A stretch of 64,000 nucleotides of DNA from Heliobacterium mobile (GTDB lineage Bacteria; Bacillota; Desulfitobacteriia; Heliobacteriales; Heliobacteriaceae), in NCBI RefSeq assembly GCF_009720735.1, contig NZ_WNKU01000001.1, positions 420,441 to 484,440 on the forward strand, in the 5' to 3' direction. The position numbers and the translations under genes were made by a program. The notes beneath the pieces are model-generated. The model saw only the letters and a list, made by a program, of their open reading frames with translations. It had not been told where the DNA came from and did not search any database. Positions 54,570-62,624 of the stretch are shown here, piece after piece; position 1 is the first letter of the stretch, and each line of letters opens with the position of its first letter.

Positions 54570-54620
54570 ATGAATAAACCGATGAGTAAAGACAAAGATC
54601 TTTACTCATCGGTCTTTTTT
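54570..54620. terminator. Bidirectional terminator between the TPP enzyme and hydrolase genes (copy 2 of the repeated hairpin)
   Basis: ACCGATGAGTAAA (54578-54590) and TTTACTCATCGGT (54601-54613) form a 13-bp stem followed by CTTTTTT. The stem and the flanking TGAATAA match the hairpin after polC. The last codons and stop codon of the hydrolase gene lie within the right arm and loop. Confidence 0.9.
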
Positions 54621-55258
54621 AAAAATCGGGTAAACCAATTCACAGCTAGGCGAGCTGCTTCTTCGAGGGTACCTGGCTCCTCAAATAGATGAGACGCTCC
54701 AGGAACAATCACCAACTCTTTACGCGATTTAAGTTTGTCATAGGCATACTGATTTAATTCAATGACAACATCATCATCTCCACCCACGATCAGCAACGTA
54801 GGCGATTGGACCAGACCGAGATCGGGTTCAGCCAAATCGGGGCGCCCTCCTCGAGAGACGACAGCGGCGATGGACTCCCCCAAAGTGCCAGCCGCCTTCA
54901 ATGCAGCTGCAGCCCCTGTGCTGGCGCCGAAGTAACCAATCGGTAACCCCTTTGTCATCCTTTGATCCTTGAACCAACGGGTCGTTGTACAAAGTCGATG
55001 GACAAGAAGTTCGATATCAAAACGGCGTTCATATACAGCGTCTTCCTCTTCGGTTAACAAGTCGATCAGAAGTGTGCCGAGTCCTGCTGACCGCAGTTGC
55101 TTTGCTACGAAATTATTTCTTGGGCTGTGACGGCTGCTGCCGCTACCGTGGGCGAAGATCACCAAACCTTGGGCATCATCAGATACACCGAGGGAGCCTT
55201 CCAGAGAGACCGAATCGACAGGGACGTAGATGATTTGTTCAGAAAAACCTATGGGCAT
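54602..55258 (-). CDS. Alpha/beta hydrolase, dienelactone hydrolase type
   Basis: A 218-residue alpha/beta hydrolase. It has FAHGSGSSRHSPRNNFVA (oxyanion region), the nucleophile elbow GYFGASTGAAAAL with Ser, Asp in LIVGGDDDVV and His in PGASHLFEEPG, so the triad is complete. Such proteins often occur fused to or next to a phosphoribosyltransferase domain; none is present here. Substrate unknown. ATG 55258 follows GGAGG on the minus strand. The gene ends inside the terminator hairpin. Confidence 0.88.
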   Translation of the reverse strand: MPIGFSEQIIYVPVDSVSLEGSLGVSDDAQGLVIFAHGSGSSRHSPRNNFVAKQLRSAGLGTLLIDLLTEEEDAVYERRFDIELLVHRLCTTTRWFKDQRMTKGLPIGYFGASTGAAAALKAAGTLGESIAAVVSRGGRPDLAEPDLGLVQSPTLLIVGGDDDVVIELNQYAYDKLKSRKELVIVPGASHLFEEPGTLEEAARLAVNWFTRFLKKTDE

Positions 55259-55273
55259 GAAGGAACCTCCAGT

Positions 55274-55453
55274 CTATGAACGATCAAAGATAGTGTTCCA
55301 GACTACTCCCGGCTCAATACTTTTTGAACTTGATGTCATGCCCTGATACCGTCGAGTAAATTTTATACCGAGCTTAAAATCCGAACGGAATAAGCCAAGC
55401 GATGTTTTACGGACCTCCCTTTCCACAGGGAAGAGGGGGTCTTTTTCTTTCAT
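55274..55453 (-). CDS. Possible small protein upstream of the hydrolase
   Basis: A 59-residue open frame that ends 15 bases before the hydrolase start, in the same direction. The C-terminal half (GMTSSSKSIEPGVVWNTIFDRS) looks protein-like, but I recognise no family and there is no good ribosome-binding site before the ATG at 55453. The frame could be fortuitous, because the same DNA also forms a terminator-like hairpin on the plus strand. Confidence 0.25.
   Translation of the reverse strand: MKEKDPLFPVEREVRKTSLGLFRSDFKLGIKFTRRYQGMTSSSKSIEPGVVWNTIFDRS
55412..55450 (+). terminator. Terminator-like hairpin in the gap before the polysaccharide deacetylase
   Basis: GACC (55412-55415) pairs with GGTC (55438-55441) around an inner TCCCT/AGGGA hairpin, followed by TTTTTCTTT. 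No plus-strand gene lies directly upstream, so it may be chance or may belong to a short untranslated transcript in 55270-55440. I see nothing else clear in this gap (55259-55585). Confidence 0.3.
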
Positions 55454-55585
55454 GAAAATAATTGGACGATCAATCCTGAACGTAGTGTAAAAAATTAACA
55501 GAAAAAAAGTACTCTTTTTCAAGCAACTTTTTTACGTCTCTTAAATATAGCTTAGTGTATATGTGGAAAAATGAGGGATTGATCT

Positions 55586-56563
55586 GTGGAAAGAGAACCT
55601 TTACTTATCGAAGAGCCCGAAGAATCAACGAGTTCAGGACAAGAGCGAGAGCAAAACCGGTTCAGAAAACTGTTGAAACGGTTTCAACAAATTCAGCCGA
55701 TTCTTTTGACATTTATGCTCCTGGCGATCGTCGGTCTTTCCGTATTTTTGGTGCACGAAAGGATGACCGTTCAACGGCTGCAAAACAGCAACTCGGATTT
55801 TCGAAAACAAATACAGGCCTTGCAAGTACACGACAACCTAGTTATCGAGAAGATGCAACGAATCTACAGGGAAAATGAAAACTTTCAACAAAAGTACGGA
55901 CCGATTCCCGTCCGTGGAATGAATGCTGAATATCCCTTGAAGCCGAAAACCGTTTATCTTACCTTTGATGACGGCCCCAGTGAAGTCACGCCTGCCATCT
56001 TAGAAACACTAGCTCAACATAATGTCAAAGCGACATTCTTTGTTACCGGTAATGAAACTCCCTTTGGCAAAGAAATGTACCGTCGCATTGTCAGGGAAGG
56101 CCACGCGATCGGAAACCACACCTTTAGCCATAAATACAGCCTTATCTACGCTTCAGCCGACCGTTTTATGGAAGAAGTGAAGCGCCTCGATGGACTCGTC
56201 GCCCAGGAAACAGGAGTACATACGGATATTCTGCGGTTCCCGGGCGGTTCGAACTTCAATGGAAGCTTAGGCATCGACTTTATGCGTCAACTGTCCCGGC
56301 GATGTATAGACGAAGGCTATGACTATTTTGACTGGAATGTCGATTCGAAAGACTCTGAGAAACCAGTACAAAGCAAAGAGGTCATCACCAGTTCTGTGAA
56401 GGAACAAGTGTCCAATAAAAACACCGCTGTTATCTTGTTTCATGACCTATCTGCCAAAAAAACCACCGTTGAAGCCTTGCCCGAGATCATCGAACATTTG
56501 AAATCACAAGGCTATACCTTTGAGGTGCTGCGCAAAGGCGCATACTCTGTGAAATTCATCTAA
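55586..56563 (+). CDS. Membrane-anchored polysaccharide deacetylase (NodB domain)
   Basis: A 325-residue protein with a cytoplasmic N-terminus, one membrane segment (about residues 36-56), a coiled coil (58-100) and an extracytoplasmic NodB domain. The motif 1 TFDDGPS and the zinc motif GNHTFSH (HxxxH) are intact, as are RFPGGSN and LFHDLS. It probably removes acetyl groups from peptidoglycan or another cell-wall glycan. GTG 55586 follows GAGGG. A lipoprotein gene follows 24 bases later. Confidence 0.92.
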   Translation: MEREPLLIEEPEESTSSGQEREQNRFRKLLKRFQQIQPILLTFMLLAIVGLSVFLVHERMTVQRLQNSNSDFRKQIQALQVHDNLVIEKMQRIYRENENFQQKYGPIPVRGMNAEYPLKPKTVYLTFDDGPSEVTPAILETLAQHNVKATFFVTGNETPFGKEMYRRIVREGHAIGNHTFSHKYSLIYASADRFMEEVKRLDGLVAQETGVHTDILRFPGGSNFNGSLGIDFMRQLSRRCIDEGYDYFDWNVDSKDSEKPVQSKEVITSSVKEQVSNKNTAVILFHDLSAKKTTVEALPEIIEHLKSQGYTFEVLRKGAYSVKFI

Positions 56564-56587
56564 GAAAATAGAGGGGAGATGGCGCGA

Positions 56588-57241
56588 ATGAAATCGAGTC
56601 GTAAAGTCGCTATATTCCTTCTCTTGCTGGGTTTACCTCCACTAACGAGCGCATGTGCTCTGACCACAGATCATCCTTCTCTTCCGGCGGTACAAGAAGC
56701 AGGTCAAGTCCGAAAAGAAGTATTCGTTGATGAGAAACTTCCCTTAGAAGGGCGCGAAAATCAATCGAACGCTTCCGGAGAGCCAACATCTAAACAACCT
56801 TCTGAGATAACAACCCGACCAATCACTACAATCGATCTGAAAAACGAGTCTATTGCCGGTATTGCACCCAAAATGAGCGAAAAAGAGTTTCAGGAAAAAA
56901 GACCCTCGTCAGTACCAAAGGTGGAAAAGGGGATGGAACAGGACCAGTTGGTCCTATACCGTTTTGACGATGGATTGAATGTGGGATTCCGTAAAAAAAA
57001 GCCTGACGAGACGGTTACAGTAGAAACGGTATTTATTGAGTCGGGAGCTTATGGGACTGCGAAGGGCATCAAATTGGGAATGACCGAAGCAGAAGTGTTT
57101 GCCGCTTATGGTGAACCGGCCGCAAAACAAACCAACTCCGATGGGACCTGGTGGAGTTATTATTCCCAGGATGGTGTACAACTTTCATTTGTGCTGAATT
57201 ATGGTATGATCAAAAAGATATACCTTCAAACAGGGGCATAG
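56588..57241 (+). CDS. Putative lipoprotein with BLIP/SmpA-like C-terminal domain
   Basis: A 217-residue secreted protein. The N-terminus has a basic start, a hydrophobic core (VAIFLLLLGLPPLTSAC) and a probable lipidated Cys. A hydrophilic, disordered stretch follows, then two parts that resemble the small BLIP/SmpA-like module (IAPKMSEKEFQEKRPS and GIKLGMTEAEVFAAYGEP...GTWWSYYSQDGVQLSFVL). Such modules often mediate protein binding. ATG 56588 is 10 bases after GAGGGGA; ATG 56579 is too close to it. It is likely co-transcribed with the deacetylase. Confidence 0.75.
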   Translation: MKSSRKVAIFLLLLGLPPLTSACALTTDHPSLPAVQEAGQVRKEVFVDEKLPLEGRENQSNASGEPTSKQPSEITTRPITTIDLKNESIAGIAPKMSEKEFQEKRPSSVPKVEKGMEQDQLVLYRFDDGLNVGFRKKKPDETVTVETVFIESGAYGTAKGIKLGMTEAEVFAAYGEPAAKQTNSDGTWWSYYSQDGVQLSFVLNYGMIKKIYLQTGA

Positions 57242-57257
57242 ACGATGGAACGTGAAG

Positions 57258-57293
57258 AAAGCAAGGCTGAGTAACAGGGCCTTGCTTTTTGTT
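57258..57293 (+). terminator. Terminator after the lipoprotein gene
   Basis: AAAGCAAGGC (57258-57267) pairs with GCCTTGCTTT (57279-57288) and is followed by TTGTTT. It ends the deacetylase-lipoprotein unit. Confidence 0.9.
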
Positions 57294-57450
57294 TAGCTAA
57301 AATACAAGGGAAGTATAGTGATTGTGTATAGTTAAAAAATTCCCATTGTGTTATAATTATTTTAATAATATATAAGATGATCGGAATAGGGATTTTTAAT
57401 TTTAGGCTTAGTGGAAATATACATTAACAAATTGGGTTTATGGTAGGTAA

Positions 57451-59259
57451 TTGACTGCACTTAATAACATATACATTGCTGGATCATACTTACATAGCCA
57501 TAAAACCGGTTTTTCTGCTAGAGTTGTGGGCCATTTGAGCGTAGGCGTCGGACAAAAGGAGGAGAGGGCCCTGTCAGAAATTGAACGAAAGTATAAGTCC
57601 CTCTTAGAAAATTCCCATGATCTAGTCTATACCTTATCCCCTGAAGGAGTCATTATTGAAGTATCGCCAAACCTATTTGAACATACAGGCTATCGTTCTT
57701 CTGAATTGCTGCATCAACCTGTAGAACGATTGCTTCATCCTTTGGACCGACCGATTTTCCGATCGTTTATGGAAAAGGTGCAAGAAGTCGGCTCCTTTAC
57801 ACAAGGCTTGGACCACCGGATGTCTCTAAAAGACGGCCGTACGAAGTGGTACTCCACTAAATTAGCTCTGGTTGAAAGAGAAGAAGGCCCTTCCATCTTC
57901 CTGGGTGTTACAAAAGACATTAGTGAGTTAAAAGAAACGGAATTTCATCTAAAGCATCTGGCGACGCATGATTATCTGACAGGCGTCCCGAATCGATACT
58001 TCTTTGAAGGGGCCCTTTCCCGTGCCCGGGAGAAAGTAAAAGAGGGCAGCGAGTACTATTCTCTGTTGCTCGTTGACGTGGACAAGTTCAACCTGGTAAA
58101 TGATCTGCTTGATCATGACATCGGGGATAAACTGCTCGTGAACTTAGCACGTCTCCTAAAAGGCAATGTTAGCACAAATGATGTGGTAGCTCGGCTCAGT
58201 GGGGATGAGTTTGCGATCCTCTTAAAAGGAGTACGGGAGCAAGAGGCAGAACATCTGGCCATTGAACTGTGCAACAAGGTCAAACAAAAAGACTTATGCC
58301 CTGTATTAGAAGCTTGCGATCTACGGTTTACCATCAGCATAGGTGTCGTCGAAATTGACGGCTATCATGATGTCCGTCAAATCTTAAGCCGTGCTGGAGC
58401 GGCTTTGTATATGGCTAAGTCGGCGGGACGGAGCCAAGTAATTGTGGCCTACGCGAACGAGCGATTGTTTTCTCGCCTGGAGGAAACGAGCCGTCTCATT
58501 AAACTGATCAAGGGAGCCGATCGGGAAGGGCGGTTCCAACTTTTCTTCATGCCCGTTGTCCGCAGCAGTGACGGGGAGATCGCTCACTATGAAGCACTGC
58601 TTCGTCTTCAAGACGGAGATGGCAAAATTATCTCACCAGCTACCTTCATACCGGTAGCGGAAAGCTTTGGACTCATGGGGGATATTGAACGGTGGGTAGT
58701 TTCGGAAGCGGTACGTTTTTTAGAAAAGAATCCACTGTTGAGTATTTTTGTAAACTTGTCCGGTGAAAGCTTAGGCGATCGTGATCTCCTGACATTTATT
58801 GAGGAGTCGGTGGAGAACAATCCAGTTGTTCACGGCCGGTTGGGCTTTGAAATCACAGAAACGGCAGCCGTCAATGACCTTTTGTCAGCAGAGCAATGGA
58901 TCCAAAAACTGCGCAATAAAGGTTGTCGTTTTGCCCTTGATGACTTTGGGAGCGGCTATTCTTCCTTTGCCTACTTGGGCAAACTGCAGGTGGATTACAT
59001 AAAAATTGACGGTTCCTTTATTCGGGCTATCGATCAGGATCCAACGCGCTGTGCCTTGGTGAAAGGTATAAATGAGCTTGTTCACTCCCTCGGCAAAGTT
59101 ACGATCAGCGAGTACGTAGAAAACGAGCAGATCTGGAACTTGATCCGAGAAATGGGTGTTGAATACGGACAGGGGTATTTTTTGGGCACACCCTCACCGG
59201 TGCCCCAGGAAATGATGAGCCATTCTACGATAAGTGATCTGGTTGGTAATCGGAAATAA
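57451..59259 (+). CDS. PAS-GGDEF-EAL cyclic-di-GMP protein
   Basis: A 602-residue protein (if TTG 57451 is the start) with a PAS domain (about 45-155), a GGDEF domain (about 170-335) and an EAL domain (about 350-595). The GGDEF signature reads SGDEF (RLSGDEFAIL) and the allosteric RxxD site lacks its Arg. The EAL part keeps EALLR, VNLS, FEITET, LDDFG, YIKIDG and QGY, so phosphodiesterase activity is likely. The first 40 residues have weak coding character and a strong AAAGGAGGAGAGG (57555-57567) precedes an in-frame CTG at 57571, which may be the true start. Confidence 0.92.
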   Translation: MTALNNIYIAGSYLHSHKTGFSARVVGHLSVGVGQKEERALSEIERKYKSLLENSHDLVYTLSPEGVIIEVSPNLFEHTGYRSSELLHQPVERLLHPLDRPIFRSFMEKVQEVGSFTQGLDHRMSLKDGRTKWYSTKLALVEREEGPSIFLGVTKDISELKETEFHLKHLATHDYLTGVPNRYFFEGALSRAREKVKEGSEYYSLLLVDVDKFNLVNDLLDHDIGDKLLVNLARLLKGNVSTNDVVARLSGDEFAILLKGVREQEAEHLAIELCNKVKQKDLCPVLEACDLRFTISIGVVEIDGYHDVRQILSRAGAALYMAKSAGRSQVIVAYANERLFSRLEETSRLIKLIKGADREGRFQLFFMPVVRSSDGEIAHYEALLRLQDGDGKIISPATFIPVAESFGLMGDIERWVVSEAVRFLEKNPLLSIFVNLSGESLGDRDLLTFIEESVENNPVVHGRLGFEITETAAVNDLLSAEQWIQKLRNKGCRFALDDFGSGYSSFAYLGKLQVDYIKIDGSFIRAIDQDPTRCALVKGINELVHSLGKVTISEYVENEQIWNLIREMGVEYGQGYFLGTPSPVPQEMMSHSTISDLVGNRK

Positions 59260-59275
59260 TTCATACAAACAGGAA

Positions 59276-59335
59276 AAGCCCTTGGTCAATGGACTAGATA
59301 TATACGTTGACCAAGGGCTTATCGCATTTTTAATA
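59276..59335 (+). terminator. Terminator after the GGDEF-EAL gene
   Basis: AAGCCCTTGGTCAA (59276-59289) and TTGACCAAGGGCTT (59307-59320) form a perfect 14-bp stem with a 17-base loop, followed after a few bases by TTTTT. Confidence 0.85.
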
Positions 59336-59352
59336 ACGCATTATCGTCGTAA

Positions 59353-59381
59353 TTTACATGGAAAGTGCACTGTGATACCAT
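59353..59381 (+). promoter_or_regulatory. Possible promoter of the kinase fusion gene
   Basis: TTTACA (59353-59358) and TACCAT (59376-59381) with a 17-base spacer lie 36 bases before the gene. The -35 is good and the -10 is a poor match, so this is tentative. Confidence 0.3.
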
Positions 59382-59417
59382 TGTGTAGAAAAATTTTCCT
59401 CTATTAGAGACGGGTGG

Positions 59418-60968
59418 ATGATAAAATTTATTGATGAATGGAGTTTAGCAATGACTCAAAACGATATCGCTGGGTTAATTCTTTCCTATGCTTACGTGGC
59501 GTCGTTGATCATCATCGCCACTTTGATTCAAAAGTGGCGGGGTTATCAGACAGAGTTTACTCGCAAAATCATCCATATTGGTGCAGGCATGTGGATCGTC
59601 GGGGCGGTAGCGTTTTTTGACCATTGGTATATCGGAATCATACCCATCTCGACATTCATCGTGATGAATTATATTAGCAACCGAAAGCGGATCATCAACG
59701 CGATGGATTTAGCCGGAGATACAGCGGGAACGGTATATTTCCCGCTTGCTGTTTCCGTGCTGTTGCTGATTTTCTGGCCTCATGATCAGGTCTACATCGC
59801 AGTAGCAGGGACGATGGCCATGACCTGGGGCGATGCTTTCGCAGCGATCATCGGGAAGACCTATGGCAAAAAAAGCTACACTGTCCGAGGGCATCACCGT
59901 ACTTTTGAGGGCAGCACCGCTATGTTTAGCTTTAGTTTTCTATCGATTGCCTTAACTCTCGTACTGATGAAGTCCGAATTAGGTCTGGGAAAAATCATCC
60001 TATCCAGTGTTCTGCTCGCTATCATAGCGGTTGTACTGGAAGCGTTTTCGCTGAAAGGGACGGACAACTTGACCGTTCCCTTTGGAACTAGTTTTTCTCT
60101 TTGGGCAATCATAAGCTGGGATGTGAACTTTTCGATGATCTTTTTTGGACTGATCATGAGTGCTCTTATTGGCGCAGTTGCCTATCGGAAAAAGTCTCTC
60201 TCTGAGAGCGGTGTCGCCGGAGCGATGTTGGTAGGGACTCTTATCTTCGGTTTTGGCGGATGGGTCTGGGGACTAACCCTGATTGCCTTTTTTGTCTATG
60301 GTTCTCTCCTGTCTAAGTATAAAGAAGCTGAGAAAAACCTAGTCGCTGCCGAGAAATTCGATAAAGGAAGCCGCCGAGATTTTGGCCAGGCCCTCGCCAA
60401 CGGGGGCTTCGGTGCCGTTTTGGCTGTTCTCTTCTTCTTGTACCCGTCACAAGAATGGCTTTTCGCAGCTTTTATCGGAACAATGGCTACCGTAAACGCT
60501 GACACATGGGCGACAGAGATAGGCGTGCTCAGCAAACATCCCCCGCGATTCATCCTTAATGGTAAACCGGTACCCCCTGGAACCAGCGGAGGGATTACTC
60601 CAATAGGGACCATGGCTACGATCTTGGGCGGGTTGGTGATCGGAGTCACGGTCTGTGTTCTGCAGAGCCTATTTTCCTTGATTAGCGCCGGTTACGTTGA
60701 TCTCCTATCCCAACTGTGGATGCTCCCCGCTGGCGCGGCTGGTGGTTTGGCGGGCTCGCTTTTTGACAGCCTCTTAGGTGCCACTGTGCAGGCCATGTAC
60801 ATCAATCCGGAAACAGGGAAAGAGACAGAAAAGAAGGTGGCCCGTAACGGGGTGAGAAACCGCTTTAGTCGAGGGCTTCCTTTTATGGATAATGATATGG
60901 TTAACTTCGTGAGTTCTATTTTTGGGGCGGCAGTTACGGTTTTGGTATCTGTGCCTGTCATCGGTTAA
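59418..60968 (+). CDS. Fused phytol/dolichol-kinase-like and DUF92 (VTE6-like) membrane protein
   Basis: A 516-residue polytopic membrane protein with two enzyme-like halves. Residues about 15-235 resemble the VTE5/dolichol kinase-type CTP-transferase family: FTRKIIHIGAGMW, MTWGDAFAAIIGKTYGKK and HHRTFEGSTAMF (the KxxEGS motif). Residues about 250-515 are DUF92/VTE6: SESGVAGAMLVGTLIFGFGGW, NADTWATEIG, GTSGGITPIGT and SLFDSLLGATVQA. In plants and cyanobacteria VTE5 makes phytyl phosphate and VTE6 makes phytyl diphosphate. I infer salvage of a free isoprenoid alcohol, possibly farnesol released from bacteriochlorophyll if the host is a heliobacterium. Confidence 0.85.
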   Translation: MIKFIDEWSLAMTQNDIAGLILSYAYVASLIIIATLIQKWRGYQTEFTRKIIHIGAGMWIVGAVAFFDHWYIGIIPISTFIVMNYISNRKRIINAMDLAGDTAGTVYFPLAVSVLLLIFWPHDQVYIAVAGTMAMTWGDAFAAIIGKTYGKKSYTVRGHHRTFEGSTAMFSFSFLSIALTLVLMKSELGLGKIILSSVLLAIIAVVLEAFSLKGTDNLTVPFGTSFSLWAIISWDVNFSMIFFGLIMSALIGAVAYRKKSLSESGVAGAMLVGTLIFGFGGWVWGLTLIAFFVYGSLLSKYKEAEKNLVAAEKFDKGSRRDFGQALANGGFGAVLAVLFFLYPSQEWLFAAFIGTMATVNADTWATEIGVLSKHPPRFILNGKPVPPGTSGGITPIGTMATILGGLVIGVTVCVLQSLFSLISAGYVDLLSQLWMLPAGAAGGLAGSLFDSLLGATVQAMYINPETGKETEKKVARNGVRNRFSRGLPFMDNDMVNFVSSIFGAAVTVLVSVPVIG

Positions 60969-61335
60969 AAAATACAACTCTAAAATGGATGTAAATATTT
61001 TTTTTAGCCATAGCAGACATCTCGACAATACTGAGGAGATGATCCCCGCACATGGTTTATAGCCTATTTTAAAAAGGCCTGTCGATTTATCAAACATCTA
61101 CCTTTGGAATCTACAACAACTTAGTGTGCTTTTGTAGAAATAAGGTAATTAAAACAAGAACTTATTAAAGCATCTTGTTCAGTAAAAACAGACGTAAAAA
61201 CTCGATGAATGATAATGATACACAACTCTACCAAAATCGTGTATAGTTGATGTGTGAAAATGGTTACTAATAGCCTTGTTCGTAGTAAAATTGTGGTTAG
61301 ACCAGAAATTTTGAACCAAGAAAAGGAGCGAAAAA
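60969..61335 (+). other. Intergenic region with no gene seen
   Basis: This 367-base AT-rich gap contains no open frame with coding character and no clear hairpin terminator. It includes TGATAATGATA near 61210, which resembles half of a Fur box but has no convincing second half. It presumably holds the cupin promoter, since the cupin ribosome-binding site AAAAGGAG lies at its end. Confidence 0.5.
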
Positions 61336-61683
61336 ATGTATTTGTCCAATATTAAAGAGGCCCAGTCCATTGTGCTAAACGGACCTGGAATCTTGAATGC
61401 CAGAAAACAATCTTTAGTGGGCCCCGAGCAAGGCTGGGACGGCTGGGTCATGCGCCAATTTACCCTTGGTAAGGACGGACAAACACCTAAGCATAGCCAT
61501 CCATGGCCACACATCAACTATATTATCAGCGGGAAAGGAACCCTTTTTTTAGACGGCAAAGAGCAATCTGTTGAATCGGGTTCGGTAGCATACATACCCG
61601 GTGGTGAAGAGCATCAGTTTCGTAACGTTGGGGATGAGGAGTTTGCCTTTATCTGTATTGTTCCTGAGGAAGGGGATAAATAG
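61336..61683 (+). CDS. Single-domain cupin protein
   Basis: A 115-residue cupin_2 protein. The first motif reads KHSHPWPHINYIISGKG, with two metal-binding His (HSH) but with Ile-Asn where the usual Glu ligand is found. The second motif (PGGEEHQFRNVG) keeps its His. It has no signal peptide. Such proteins range from metal-dependent enzymes to small-ligand binders, so the function is open. It is expressed alone, convergent with the bioC remnant. Confidence 0.85.
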   Translation: MYLSNIKEAQSIVLNGPGILNARKQSLVGPEQGWDGWVMRQFTLGKDGQTPKHSHPWPHINYIISGKGTLFLDGKEQSVESGSVAYIPGGEEHQFRNVGDEEFAFICIVPEEGDK

Positions 61684-61695
61684 CAGATTTGTTCG

Positions 61696-62624
61696 TCAGT
61701 TGAATGATTTGAACTTTTTACGGCCGGAGACGAACATCGGGTGATATGTGCAATAAACTCCCTGTTCATCTCGAAAGTGTTTTTCGTAGATGAACTGCAT
61801 ATCTAGCAGTGTTCGACGTTGGTATTGTAAAGGACCGGTACTAGCGTCGCTTGTACCAGTTCTACGAATCGAATATTGAAAATCTTTTACTCCTGCGAAG
61901 TGTTGTCTAAGCATTGATTCTTCCAGTGTGATCTCATCAAATCCCGCTTTTTTGCACCAGTTAACCCATAAATCCCCGTCGGCGTAAGTAAGTCCTTTTC
62001 GCCGATAGGGGATTCTATTTTTACTAGAAGCCATTATCATCGACTGGTGTAATTCCGTAAGCGTTTGGACACCGAATGTAGAAAATAGCATCCATCGATT
62101 GGGTTTAATTAAACCCGATAGATTCTGTAAGGTTTTCGCTGGTTCGTTAAACCATTGAAAAGTGGCGTTAGAGACAACGAGGTCGAAGAGAGGAGGGAAT
62201 GATGGATTCTCAGAAGGTTGTGAAAAAGGAGATTCAATAATACGGTGAGCCAAATCACTATCTTCGGCATCGGCGACGATAAAATGAACCATTTGTTTTG
62301 GGGGACCTTTTTACGGGCTATGGTTATCATTTTTTCGGTTAAATCGAATGCCAATATACGGCTTTGGGGATAAAGGCGATGGAGTTTTTCCGTCAGAAGA
62401 CCGGTGCCACATCCGATTTCCAGGATTGATGATATCTCTGTAGTCTGAACGGGCAGGTTTTGTATTCGTTGCAGCAACTGCTGCGCCATCCAATTTTGTA
62501 CTTCGGCGTAATAATCGTAGTGTCGTGCATGTCTTCCGAAGTTTCGCTGAATCAATTGTTTGTTGTTTTCAAGTTGGAGTGGTGAAGTTACCGGGAGAGA
62601 AAACTGTTGGCCCACTTTAGACAA
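61696..62624 (-). pseudogene. bioC: Malonyl-ACP O-methyltransferase BioC, frameshifted
   Basis: BioC methylates malonyl-ACP to start pimelate synthesis for biotin. The first half (minus strand, from about 62624 to 62300) has the SAM-binding sequence ILEIGCGTGLLTEKL and FDLTEKMITIARKK. The second half continues in another frame from about 62292 to 61696 with FDLVVSNATFQWF and the C-terminal YCTYHPMFVSGRK. The switch falls near 62295-62305 beside a G5/T run. It overlaps the bioH remnant. A true null mutation, a slippage site or a read error are all possible. Confidence 0.8.

Noticed and set aside
61200..61225. Fur or PerR box near TGATAATGATA upstream of the cupin
   Set aside because: Only one half fits; the inverted second half is absent and no metal-uptake gene is nearby.
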